Positions 1 to 11,046 of a stretch of 64,000 nucleotides of DNA are shown one piece after another. The notes below the pieces were generated by a model that worked only from the letters and a program-made list of their open reading frames with translations, had not been told where the DNA came from and ran no database searches. The position numbers were made by a program, and so were the translations under genes. The DNA is taken from NCBI RefSeq assembly GCF_002300555.2, contig NZ_NTHN02000011.1:50269-114268 (forward strand), in the 5' to 3' direction. Each line of letters starts with the position of its first letter. Position 1 is the stretch's first letter. Source of the DNA: Alloyangia mangrovi (lineage in GTDB: Bacteria > Pseudomonadota > Alphaproteobacteria > Rhodobacterales > Rhodobacteraceae).

Positions 1-2
1 TC

Positions 3-2610
<2,608 letters not shown>

Positions 2611-2613
2611 GAA

Positions 2614-2633
2614 GCGAGGGGCCAGCCCCTCGC
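2614..2633 (+). terminator. Hairpin just downstream of gcvP
   Basis: GCGAGGGG / CCCCTCGC, an 8-bp perfect stem with a CCAG loop, begins 4 nt after the gcvP stop. There is no T-tract, so it is more likely a 3'-end stabilising hairpin than a complete intrinsic terminator. Confidence 0.4.
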
Positions 2634-2636
2634 ACT

Positions 2637-2705
2637 CCCCGGGATATTTGACCCTAGAAGAAGCGCCCGCGCTTTCTTCTAGGCAAAAATATCCCCGCCG
2701 GAGGC
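2637..2705. repeat. Intergenic palindromic repeat, copy 1 of 5
   Basis: Left arm CGGGATATTT-gac-CCTAGAAGAA and right arm TTCTTCTAGG-caa-AAATATCCCCG form a long imperfect palindrome between the convergent gcvP and IMPase genes. Related copies lie at 34007, 39940, 46001 and 51500. Confidence 0.75.
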
Positions 2706-2725
2706 AAGCCGAAGGCTTTCAACGC

Positions 2726-2755
2726 AAAAGGGCGGGACCAAGGTCCCGCCCTTTT
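2726..2755. terminator. Bidirectional intrinsic terminator between gcvP and the IMPase gene
   Basis: AAAAGGGCGGGACC, a 2-nt loop, then GGTCCCGCCCTTTT: a 14-bp perfect palindrome with an A-tract on one side and a T-tract on the other. It can terminate the convergent gcvP (+) and phosphatase (-) transcripts. Confidence 0.9.
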
Positions 2756-2786
2756 CGTATCTGCCAGTTCGCTTCTGCCAGCCGCC

Positions 2787-3668
2787 TCAGCCCTTTGCGG
2801 GCGCCTCAAGCAGGAAGGCGAAGGCATCGCGGATGCGCTCCCAAGTCTCCTTGTTGGAGGCGCAGAGCAGCACCCCGTCGCGCAGCTTGGCGTTGTATTC
2901 GGACCCGTCCAGCATCGCCACGTGGCCGCCGGCGCATCGGGCGATGAGCGCGCCTGCCGCGTGGTCCCAGGGGGTCAGCCGGGCGGAGAAGTGGAAGTCC
3001 ACCGAGCCCTGCGCGAAGAGCCGGAATTCATGCGCCGAGCAGCGCAGCGTGTGGCTGCGCTCGAAAAGCGGCAGCGCGGCGCCGACCTCGGCGCGCTTCT
3101 CCTCGGGCATCAGGTAGAAGGGGATGAACCCCTGCAGCTCCGAGAGCTGCCCGCCCGGCGAGACGCCGAGGCGGCGGGTCAGGCGGCGCTTCGGCAGGAA
3201 CATCTCGGCGGGGCCGCCGGTCTCGGCCATCACCACGTCGTCCATGATCGGATCGTAGATCATCCCGAAGACCGGCACGCCGAAGCGCGTGGCGGACAGG
3301 ATGATGCCGAAGGTGGCGAGACCATGCGCGTAGTTCCAAGTCCCGTCTACAGGGTCGATGGTGAAGGCCAGCTCCGCATCGCCGATCCGCTCGCGGATCT
3401 CGGGGCGCTCGGCCACGGCCTCCTCGCCGACGATGAGCGCATGCGGGTACATCCGCTGCAGGCCCCGGGCGATCATCGCCTCGGCCCCCTTGTCGGCGGC
3501 GGTGACCAAGTCCTGCCGGCCGGTCTTTTCCGAGATCTCCGACGGGTCGAGCGCCCGGAAGCGCGGCAGGATCTCGGCCCGGGCGGCGCGGCGCAGCAGG
3601 TTGAGGATGCTGGTCCTTTGCGCCGGGGTGATCGGAGCCGAGATCGGCATCGGCAGGGAATCGGTCAT
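2787..3668 (-). CDS. Inositol monophosphatase family protein
   Basis: A 293-aa Mg2+-dependent sugar/nucleotide phosphatase of the IMPase-FBPase-like superfamily. Metal-binding motifs are visible in order: GEE at about 81-83, DPVDGT at about 105-110, and PWDHAAG near 233. The exact substrate (inositol-1-phosphate, histidinol phosphate or PAP) cannot be told from the motifs; no other histidine gene adjoins it here. It follows the ybbA-ybbP genes on the same strand with a 70-bp gap and could be co-transcribed. The start ATG at 3668 has only a weak Shine-Dalgarno. Confidence 0.88.
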   Translation of the reverse strand: MTDSLPMPISAPITPAQRTSILNLLRRAARAEILPRFRALDPSEISEKTGRQDLVTAADKGAEAMIARGLQRMYPHALIVGEEAVAERPEIRERIGDAELAFTIDPVDGTWNYAHGLATFGIILSATRFGVPVFGMIYDPIMDDVVMAETGGPAEMFLPKRRLTRRLGVSPGGQLSELQGFIPFYLMPEEKRAEVGAALPLFERSHTLRCSAHEFRLFAQGSVDFHFSARLTPWDHAAGALIARCAGGHVAMLDGSEYNAKLRDGVLLCASNKETWERIRDAFAFLLEAPAKG

Positions 3669-3738
3669 GGGGCAGTCCGTTCGTTTCAGCCAAGGGTCGG
3701 CACTGACCTGCCAGCCCCCGCCCCGAGGTTCAAGCCGC

Positions 3739-6265
3739 TTACTCGCGTGCGCGCAGAACCTGCGCAGGTCTTGCCGACAGGGGCCGCCAGGCGAAGGCGA
3801 GACCCGCCAGCAGCGTCGCCACCGCCCCGCCGAGGATGATGCCGAAAGCCGAGCCCCACATCACGCTGAACTCGGTCTCCATGAGGAAATGGCTCACCGC
3901 CCAGCCCCCGAGGATACCGGCGATCAGCGCCACTCCGCCCGCCGCCGCGCCAAGCAATGCCGAGCGCAGGGCGAAGCTCTGCAGGATGCGCGCGCGCGAC
4001 GCACCGAGGGTCTTCAGCACCGCCGCCTCGTAGCTGCGCGCGGCCTCGCCGGCCGAGGCCGCACCGATGAGCACCAGGAAGCCCGTCAGGAGCGTCGCTG
4101 CCGCACCCCAGCGGATCGCCCCCGCCACGCCCTCGAGCAGCTCCGAGACGCGGTCGATGGCGTCCCGCACCCGGATCGCGGTGATGTTGGGATAAGCGTC
4201 CGCCAGGTCGCGCAGGATCTGCGCCTCGGCCTGCGGCTCGGCGTAGACCGTCGAGATCCAGGTGTGCGGCGCCCCGGCCAGTGCCGAGGGGTTCAGCGAC
4301 ATGACAAAGCCGATCCCGGCGGTCGAGAAATCCACCTCGCGGAAGCTGGTGATCGTGGCGGTGATGTCGCGGCCGAGGATGTTGAGGGTGATCTCGTCGC
4401 CGAGCTTGAGACCGATCTCCTCGGCCTCCTCGGCGGCGAAGCTGACCTGCGGCTGGCCGGCGTAATCCTCGGGCCACCATTCGCCGGCGGTGATCGTGGT
4501 GCGTTCGTCGGGCTGGGCTGCGTAGGTGAGGCCCCGGTCGCCGCGCACCACCCAGTGGCCACCCGCCACCTCGCGCGCGTCGCGCCCGTTGATCTGGGTG
4601 AGGACACCACGCAACATCGGTGCAGTGTCGACACGGCTGACCGCGGGATCGCCCGCCAGCCGCGCCTTGAAGCCCTCGATCTGGTCGGGCTGGATGTCGA
4701 CGAAGAAGTACGACGGCGCGACCTCGGGCAGGTCGCGCGAGATGGAGGCGCGCAGGTTGCCGTCGATCTGGCCGATCGCGGCCAGCACCGTCAGCCCGAG
4801 CCCCAGCGAGAGCACCACCGACGCCGCGGTCTCGCGCGGGCCACCGATGGCCGAGAGCGCCCACCGCAGCGCTGGGTGGCCGCGCGAGAGCGGCGCTGCG
4901 CGATGCGCCAGCCAGCGGATCCCGCTGGCGGCGAGCGCGAGGATGGCCAGCGCCGCCATCAACCCGGCCGCTGTCCAAAGCGTGATCTTGCGGTCCCCCG
5001 AGAAGAGCGTCGCAGCGCCGACCAGCAGCCCCAGCAACACCAGCGTGGCGATCACGTAGCGTTTTGCCGGCAGACCCCTGGCGCTGTCGAGCGCGTCGCG
5101 GAAGAGGGTCGCGGCGCGCACCTCCTCGGTCCGCGCCAGCGGCCAGAGGGTGAAGAGCAACGCAGTCAGCACGCCGTAGAGCGCCGCCTCGACCAGCGGG
5201 CCGGGGTAGACGGTGAAGAGCACCGGCACCGGCAGCGCGCTGGCGATGAGCGGTCCGAAAAGCAGCGGGATGCCCGCGCCAAGGATCAACCCCAGTGCGA
5301 TGCCGACCAGCGACAGCGCGCCGATCTGCAGGAAGTAGGTGAGGAAGATGGTGTTGCGCGAGGCCCCCAGCGTGCGCAGCGTGGCGATTACCGAGGTCTT
5401 GCGCGCAAGATAGGCCCGCACCGCCGCCGAGACGCCGATGCCTCCCACCGCCAGCCCCGAGAGCCCGACCAGCACGAGGAAGCGCCCCAGCCGCTCGACG
5501 AATCGCGCGATGCCGGGCGCGCCGTTGCGCGAATCGCGCCAGCGGATGCCGCCCTCGCGGTAGCGTTCCGCCGCCTCGGTCTTCAGCGCCTCGAGATCGC
5601 TGCCGGGCGGAAGCCGCAGGCGGTATTGGCTTTCATAGAGCGAGCCGGGGGCAAGAAGCCCGCTTCCCTCCAGGTCGGCGGTGCGCACCAGCGTGCGCGG
5701 GCCAAGCCCGAAGCCGTCGCCCGCATCATCGGGCTCGCGCAGGATCACCGCCGATAGGGTAAAGGCCTGCGTCCCCAGCTTGAAGCTGTCACCCGGCTCA
5801 AGCCCCAGCCGGTCGGCCAGCACCGGCGCCATGACGGCCCCCGGCAGCGCCCCCCCCGTCCAGCGCCTGCGCCAGCGGCATCGGCGGGTCGAGCAGCATC
5901 TCTCCCAGCAGCGGATAGGCGTCGTCGACGGATTTCACCTGCGTCAGGCCCCGCTCGGTCTCGCCATCGCGCGTGACCGTGGCCATCGACCGGAAATCGG
6001 TGACCGCCGAGATATCGGTCGAGATGCCTTCGAGCCAGGCCAGCTCCTCGTCGCTGGCAAAGCGATAGGTGAACTCGGCCTGCGCGTCGCCGCCGAGCAG
6101 CACCGCGCCCTGGTCCGAGAGCCCGGCTTCGATGGCGGTGCGCACCGAACCGACCCCGGCGATGGCGGCGACCCCGAGCGCGAGGCAGGCGATGAAGATG
6201 CGGAAGCCGTGCACGCCGCCGCGCAGCTCGCGGCGGGCGAAACGGGCTGCGGTGGCAAGGCTCAT
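3739..6265 (-). CDS. ybbP: ABC exporter permease, YbbP/FtsX-like (MacB superfamily); one frameshift
   Basis: Large permease of about 841 aa after correction, partner of the ATPase encoded just upstream at 6276-6975. The N-terminus (MSLATAARFARRELRGG, then a hydrophobic helix) and two sets of FtsX-type membrane helices separated by a periplasmic domain fit the YbbP family, not the smaller MacB. Positions 5850-5857 hold eight C where seven restore the frame: ALDGGALPGAVMAPVLADRL reads through. In E. coli, ybbA-ybbP is divergent from tesA, exactly as here; the family is thought to act with the periplasmic lipase/thioesterase TesA. A transported substrate is not evident from sequence. The start at 6265 lies 10 nt after the ATPase stop. 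Confidence 0.87.
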
Positions 6266-6275
6266 CACACCGCCC

Positions 6276-6975
6276 TCATTCCGCCGCCCTCGCCCGGGCG
6301 GAGGCGGGGTCGATCCGCCCGTCGGTGAGCCGCACCACGCGGTCGCAGCGCTCGGCCAGCCGGTTGGAGTGAGTGACAAGCACCAGCGTCGCGCCATGCT
6401 CGTCGCGCAGCCCGAAGAGTAGGTCCATGATCGCCTGCCCGGTGCTGCCGTCGAGGTTGCCGGTGGGCTCGTCCGCAAGCAAGATCTTCGGCCGCGGCGC
6501 CGAGGCTCGGGCAAGCGCCACGCGCTGCTGCTCGCCGCCCGACATTTGAGAGGGGTAATGCCCGGCGCGATGCCCGAGGTTCACCCGCTCCAGCTCGGCC
6601 TCGGCGCGTGCAAAGGCATCCTTGTGCCCGGCCAGCTCGAGCGGGGTCGCGACATTCTCGAGCGCGGTCATCGTCGGGATAAGGTTAAACGACTGGAACA
6701 CCACGCCCATGTGGTCACGTCGAAAGCGCGCCATGCGATCCTCGTCCATCCCGGTGAACTCCTGCCCCAGTACCGACACGCGGCCTGTCGTGGCGCTTTC
6801 CAAGCCCCCCCATGACCATCAGCAGCGAGCTTTTCCCCGAGCCGGATGGCCCGATCAGCCCCAGCGTCTCGCCCCGCGCGACCTCCATCGAGATTCCGTG
6901 AAGGATTTCGACCGGACCGGCATTGCCCCTGAGGCTGAGGGTGACATCATGCAGGGCAATCACGGGATCGGGCAT
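6276..6975 (-). CDS. ybbA: ABC exporter ATP-binding protein, YbbA/LolD-like; one frameshift
   Basis: ATPase of about 232 aa after correction. Walker [10 protein letters not shown] is at about residues 42-50, the Q-loop in [10 protein letters not shown], the signature [14 protein letters not shown], and Walker [13 protein letters not shown] followed by a [11 protein letters not shown] switch region. This is the MacB/LolD class that pairs with FtsX-type permeases, and the ybbP-like permease follows 10 nt downstream. A run of seven C at 6805-6811 should be six, giving [16 protein letters not shown] at 6975 is preferred over the in-frame ATG at 7014 because the conserved N-terminus begins at MPDPVIAL and 7014 would overlap tesA. 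The divergent tesA starts only about 20 bp away. Confidence 0.88.
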
Positions 6976-6995
6976 CGAAAGGGCCTTTCGGGAAA

Positions 6996-7668
6996 ATGGC
7001 ACGTTCACTGACATATGGGGGCTTTGCCCCGCTCAGCAAGGCTGCGGCCTGCCTTGCTTTTCTGCTTACCCCCCTGCCCGCCTCGGCGCTGGAGATCCTT
7101 GCATTGGGTGACAGCCTGACCCAGGGCTACGGTCTGCCCGCGCCGGACGGGCTGGTGCCGCAACTGCAGGGCTGGCTGCAGGCGCGGGGCCACGAGGTGA
7201 CGGTGATCAACGGCGGCGTGTCCGGAGACACTACGGCGGGGGGGACTGTCGCGGGTCGCCTGGTCGCTCACCCCCGATATCGACGCGATGATCGTGACGC
7301 TGGGCGGCAACGACATGATGCGCGGGATCGATCCGGCCAGCTCGCGCAGCAACCTCGACGGCATCTTGAAGGAGGCACAGGCGCGCGATCTGCCGGTGCT
7401 TCTGGTGGGGATGACCGCGCCCGGCAATTTCGGGCCGGAGTACAAGGCGCAATTCGATTCGATTTACCCCGAGCTGGCCGAGACCTACGACACCTTGCTT
7501 TTCGCGGATTTCTTTGCCGGGTTGCGGGATGGTGGGATGGCGCCGGCGAACCTTGGCGCGGTGATGCAGCCCGATGGCATCCACCCCAATGCCGAGGGGG
7601 TGAAACGGGTCGTTGCGGCGCTTGGCCCGAGCGTCGAGGCGCTCATCGCCGAGGTCGAGGACAACTAG
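6996..7668 (+). CDS. tesA: TesA-like arylesterase / acyl-CoA thioesterase I (SGNH hydrolase), exported; one frameshift
   Basis: Periplasmic GDSL/SGNH lipase-esterase of about 223 aa after correction. A signal peptide (hydrophobic to about residue 31, PASA) is followed by block [10 protein letters not shown] with the nucleophile Ser at about 40, block II GGVSGDT, block III GGND and block V DGIHPN with catalytic Asp/His. A run of seven G at 7238-7244 should be six, giving [19 protein letters not shown]. It is divergent from ybbA-ybbP, the same arrangement as in E. coli, so the hydrolase and exporter probably share a promoter region and function. Hydrolysed substrates in the family are acyl esters and thioesters; the physiological one is not evident. 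Confidence 0.9.
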
Positions 7669-7766
7669 CCCGGCGGCCGAACACCCTCTCTTGCGGCCGC
7701 CGCGTGGCGTGCCGCTGCAGGCAATCCGCACGGCCCAGGCACACCCGCGCCACGCGAGCGCCCTGC

Positions 7767-7971
7767 TTACGACCGGACGACCACCGCCTCGTCGGACCTC
7801 GCCGCGCCGCCGCGCAGCGTCGCGCAAACGATCGGAAGCAGCCCCGAAACGAGACTGACAGAGAAGTAGAGACCCAGCGCGTTCAATGCTGAGCTGTCGA
7901 GGAACAACCACGAAAAAAAGGCCGCAAAAGGCACCCAGGGTGCTGCCGGCCATAAGAGCCACAATCGCCAT
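7767..7971 (-). CDS. Small membrane protein, hypothetical; read through one frameshift
   Basis: Removing one base from the A7 run at 7913-7919 (T7 on the coding strand) joins MAIVALMAGSTLGAFCGLF to SWLFLDSSALNALGLYFS, giving a 67-aa protein with two hydrophobic segments and a polar tail ending DEAVVVRS. The ATG at 7971 has an AAGGG Shine-Dalgarno. Without correction neither frame gives a convincing protein. No family recognised. It lies downstream of the L,D-transpeptidase gene on the same strand, about 230 bp away, and is convergent with tesA. Confidence 0.5.
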
Positions 7972-8143
7972 AGACTTACCCTTCGAATTCTTTTGTATGT
8001 CCAGGTCCCGGACATCCGGGCCCCTGATTATGGCCCGATCCTGATTGCGGATTCGGGCCTGAATATGGCATCCCGCGTGACAAAAGCGGAATTTTTTCGT
8101 TCAAATCAATATACTAAAATGCAGATGACTATCCTTTGGATGA

Positions 8144-8194
8144 CGGCCCCTACCGGGGCCGCCGCCGCTTTCGTGCCACGCGGTGTCGCGTGGC
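8144..8194 (-). terminator. Two hairpins downstream of the L,D-transpeptidase gene
   Basis: GCCACGCG-gtgt-CGCGTGGC (8175-8194) and CGGCCCC-tacc-GGGGCCG (8144-8161) follow the stop at 8201 on the minus strand. Neither has a good T-tract, so termination is plausible but unproven. The rest of the 7972-8200 gap is AT-rich (about 8080-8135) and holds no gene I can support. Confidence 0.4.
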
Positions 8195-8200
8195 GGGCGC

Positions 8201-8761
8201 TCAGATCACCGTCACCTTCGTGCCCACCGGGACCCTCTGGTAGAGATCGATGACATGCTCGTTGATCATCCGGATACAGCCGTTCGACACCGAGCGGCCA
8301 ATGGTGCCGGGCTGGGTGGTGCCGTGAATCCGGAAGAAGGTATCACGCCCGTTCTGGAACAGGTAGAGCGCGCGCGCGCCGAGCGGATTGCCGGGTCCAC
8401 CGGGCTCGACATAATCGTTGTCCTTAAACTTGGCGTAGGTCTGCGGCTCGCGCTCGATCATCTCGTTGGTCGGGCGCCAGGTGGGCCATTCCTTCTTGAC
8501 CTGGATGACTGCCTCGCCGGTGAACTCCAGCCCGGCTTTGCCGACGCCGACACCGTAGCGCAGCGCCTCGCCGGGGCCGGTGATGAAATACAGAAAATGC
8601 GCGCGCGGCATGATGAGAATCTGCCCCGGCTGCATGTCGCTGCGCATGCGCACGGGTTGCGGCGCGAATTTCGGATCGAGCGTATAGGCGGACGCCGGGG
8701 CTGCGGCGGCCAGAAGCGCCCCTGCGCTGGCCGTGGCGACGAATTTGCGACGGGTGATCAT
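8201..8761 (-). CDS. L,D-transpeptidase (YkuD/ErfK family), exported
   Basis: A 186-aa periplasmic enzyme expected to make 3-3 peptidoglycan cross-links or attach proteins to peptidoglycan. The YkuD catalytic motif is visible as HGTTQP...GRSVSNGCIRM, with catalytic Cys in SNGC and the conserved Arg. The N-terminus ITRRKFVATASAGALLAAAAP has a twin-arginine-like RR before a hydrophobic stretch and an ASA cleavage site. ATG at 8761 is chosen because GGAGAGG lies about 6 nt upstream; an in-frame GTG at 8767 is the alternative. It is divergent from trxC. Confidence 0.92.
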   Translation of the reverse strand: MITRRKFVATASAGALLAAAAPASAYTLDPKFAPQPVRMRSDMQPGQILIMPRAHFLYFITGPGEALRYGVGVGKAGLEFTGEAVIQVKKEWPTWRPTNEMIEREPQTYAKFKDNDYVEPGGPGNPLGARALYLFQNGRDTFFRIHGTTQPGTIGRSVSNGCIRMINEHVIDLYQRVPVGTKVTVI

Positions 8762-8900
8762 GGGCACCTCTCCGGTTTGGTCTTAAGGCATAGGGATTCT
8801 GTTTCCGCAGCGCATAAAATCAATGGGAAACGGTTAGGGGGATTGTCACAATTGCACGCAGAACACATATCAGTTGAAATGAATGTATGGAGATCAAGAA

Positions 8901-9335
8901 ATGGTCAAGCTTGTCTGCCTTGAGTGTGGCCAGACCAACCGCGTCCCGCAAGACCGACTCGACGCTGGCCCCAAATGCGGCACCTGCGGCGCGGCGCTGA
9001 TGGACGGCAAGGCGCATGAGATCGACGCCCAGACCCTCGCCAAGATGATCCGCACCGACGAGGCGCCGCTGGTGGTGGATTTCTGGGCCCCTTGGTGCGG
9101 CCCCTGCCGGATGATGGCGCCGGAGTATTCCAAGGCGGCCAGCGCGCTCAAGGGCAAGGCCCGGCTGGTCAAGTTGAACACCGAACAGCATCAGCAGGCG
9201 GCTGCGCAATTCGGCATTCGCGGCATTCCCACGCTCATCGCCTTTGGCAAGGGGCGCGAGGCCGCGCGGCAGTCCGGCGCCCTGCCCGCCGCGCAGATCG
9301 AGGCCTTTGCCCTGCGCTCCCCCGGAGGGCGCTGA
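8901..9335 (+). CDS. trxC: Thioredoxin 2-like protein with N-terminal zinc ribbon
   Basis: A 144-aa cytosolic disulfide reductase. Two CxxC pairs (C6/C9 and C26/C29) form the zinc-binding N-terminal domain characteristic of TrxC. The thioredoxin fold follows with WCGPC at 65-69 and the cis-Pro region GIPTLIAF. The chosen ATG at 8901 has GGAG about 8 nt upstream. An upstream in-frame start at 8883 would add six unconserved residues. In other bacteria trxC is often OxyR-controlled; no convincing OxyR site is visible here. Confidence 0.93.
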   Translation: MVKLVCLECGQTNRVPQDRLDAGPKCGTCGAALMDGKAHEIDAQTLAKMIRTDEAPLVVDFWAPWCGPCRMMAPEYSKAASALKGKARLVKLNTEQHQQAAAQFGIRGIPTLIAFGKGREAARQSGALPAAQIEAFALRSPGGR

Positions 9336-9359
9336 GCATCGCCACGCCGCGCGCCGCGG

Positions 9360-9971
9360 CTAGTTCTTCGGCGCGTTGGCGTTCCGGCCGGCCAGCATGA
9401 CGCTGATTGTATAGGCGAGCTGGGGGTCCATTCCCGAGAGAATCGCCGCGGCCGCATCCGGGCGCATCCGCCCGAGAAACCCGGCGGCGAAGTCGGGCTC
9501 CATCTGCGAAAAGACCGCCGCGGCCTCGCGCGGCTTCATGTTGGCATAGACCTGCGTAAGCTGGGCTACGTCGTCCTCGGCCGCGGTCTCTGCCATGGCG
9601 AGCGTGGCGCGCAGGCGCTGCTCGGTCTCCTCCATGGCGGCCAGCTTCTGATCGATCGTGCCTTCGGCCAACTGCAGAGCCTGCTGCCGGCTGCGCAGCT
9701 CGGTCTCGCGCTGCGCGACCTCTGCTTCGCGCGCCCGAAGCGCTGCGAGCGCCGGCGCGAGGTCTTCCTCGCCGACGCAGGTTCCGGGAGCGGCGGACCC
9801 ATCCGCATGCGCTGCCATCTCCGGCTCCCCCGCCGCGTCCTTTGGCAGATTGTCCAGAGCCTGCGCGGCACCGGCACCAAGCCGCACCATGGCCGAGGCG
9901 ATCATCAAGGCGCTGATGATCGCCAGCACGCCCCGCCCGCGACCGGGAATCGCCCTGCGCCAGGAGGCCAT
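9360..9971 (-). CDS. motE: MotE-like flagellar protein (MgtE-N-type domain)
   Basis: A 203-aa protein with one N-terminal membrane helix (about residues 15-35), a long heptad-rich coiled coil (about 75-130, many E/R/A/L), and a C-terminal domain KPREAAAVFSQMEPDFAAGFLGRMRPDAAAAILSGMDP typical of the MgtE-N/MotE family. MotE is a periplasmic chaperone of MotC/motor assembly in rhizobia. It is last in a minus-strand fliL-hypothetical-motE run; its start overlaps the stop of the preceding gene (ATGA). Confidence 0.75.
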   Translation of the reverse strand: MASWRRAIPGRGRGVLAIISALMIASAMVRLGAGAAQALDNLPKDAAGEPEMAAHADGSAAPGTCVGEEDLAPALAALRAREAEVAQRETELRSRQQALQLAEGTIDQKLAAMEETEQRLRATLAMAETAAEDDVAQLTQVYANMKPREAAAVFSQMEPDFAAGFLGRMRPDAAAAILSGMDPQLAYTISVMLAGRNANAPKN

Positions 9972-9973
9972 CG

Positions 9974-10387
9974 TCACGCGGCGCCGCTGCGCGAGTGGCG
10001 CAGGAAGACCGGCTCTGCATAACCCGTTTCGGCCTCCGGCTCTGGGAGCTTGGCCTTGGCGGTGGCACTGGTCCCCGCACCCTTGCCGGGATCCCCGGCA
10101 ACTTCGGGCAGGTCATGCAACGAGGCAATCAACAGCTCCAGACGGTGCGACACCTGCTCGCCCCGTGTGGTCAGATCGCTCAGCGTCTCGCCGGATTTTC
10201 CCGCCGCCTGCTGCGCCGCCTCTAGCGTCCGGGTGAGATCATCGACCTGTGCCGAGAGCACCGCCACCGCACCGCCGACCCCCTTTTCGAGGTCGGTGAA
10301 ACGGGTCAGGCGCCGCGACAGGACAAAACAGTAGAAGCCTGCGCCAAGCGCTCCGGCCGCCAGCAGGATATCGGCAATCATCTCCAT
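9974..10387 (-). CDS. Hypothetical membrane-anchored coiled-coil protein in flagellar cluster
   Basis: A 137-aa protein with an N-terminal membrane helix (IADILLAAGALGAGFYCFVL), then a coiled coil of about 70 residues (LEKGVGGAVAVLSAQVDDL...) and a low-complexity tail. I do not recognise a named family, although the position between fliL and motE is typical of Rhodobacteraceae flagellar loci. It is separated by 9 nt from fliL and overlaps motE, so it is almost certainly co-transcribed with them. A role in the motor or stator is inferred only from context. Confidence 0.75.
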   Translation of the reverse strand: MEMIADILLAAGALGAGFYCFVLSRRLTRFTDLEKGVGGAVAVLSAQVDDLTRTLEAAQQAAGKSGETLSDLTTRGEQVSHRLELLIASLHDLPEVAGDPGKGAGTSATAKAKLPEPEAETGYAEPVFLRHSRSGAA

Positions 10388-10396
10388 AAGGCCCCC

Positions 10397-10972
10397 TCAG
10401 TTCAGGACAAATTCGGTCACCAGCAGATCGCGGACCCTGTCCTCTCCGGCGACCATCTGGATCCGGCGCAGCATCTGCGCGCGCAGCCGGATGAGCGCGC
10501 CCTGCGCCTCAACGTCGCCCGGCTCGAGCGCGCGCAGGTAGGTGTTCAGCACGTCGAGGATCCGCGGCATGAGCGCTTCGACCTCGGCGCGCTGGACCGG
10601 CGCCACCTCGAGTTGCGCGGTAAAGCGCAGGTGGTGCAAGGCGGTCACCGGTCCGAGCGAGGCAACGAGTTGCGGCAACTCGATGAATTCCGCGGCCCCA
10701 CCGACCTCGCCATGTCCGCCCCCTTGTCCGTCCACCTGTACGCCGCCATGCGCCTCCGTCGCCCCATGCCCCGCGGCTGTCTCCGCGCCATGCTCCCCGA
10801 CCCCGCCGCTCGGGGCAGCGCTGCCGAACGGCAGCATCCCCGAGAAGGCCGCGTAAAAGCCGCCACCACCCCCAAGCAGAGCCAGCAGCAGCCCGATCAG
10901 AAGCGGGAGTTTCGATCCTTTTTTCGGCGGCGGGTCGTCTTCGCCGGCCGCGTCGGCGGTGGCGTCGGTCAT
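10397..10972 (-). CDS. fliL: Flagellar basal body-associated protein FliL
   Basis: A 191-aa inner-membrane protein. It has a short cytoplasmic Pro/Lys segment (DDPPPKKGSKL), one transmembrane helix (about residues 28-48, LPLLIGLLLALLGGGGGFYAAF), a His/Gly/Ala-rich periplasmic linker and a conserved FliL domain (FIELPQLVASLG... RLRAQMLRRIQMVAGEDRVRDLLVTEFVLN). FliL surrounds the stator units and supports torque. ATG at 10972 has GAGG about 7 nt upstream. It is divergent from fliF with only 74 bp between starts. Confidence 0.93.
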   Translation of the reverse strand: MTDATADAAGEDDPPPKKGSKLPLLIGLLLALLGGGGGFYAAFSGMLPFGSAAPSGGVGEHGAETAAGHGATEAHGGVQVDGQGGGHGEVGGAAEFIELPQLVASLGPVTALHHLRFTAQLEVAPVQRAEVEALMPRILDVLNTYLRALEPGDVEAQGALIRLRAQMLRRIQMVAGEDRVRDLLVTEFVLN

Positions 10973-11046
10973 GGGGCACCTCATGTCTGGCACGCTGCTT
11001 ATAGGCGCAGAGAGGCTAACCGATTATTAAGTCCAATCGGCCAAAC

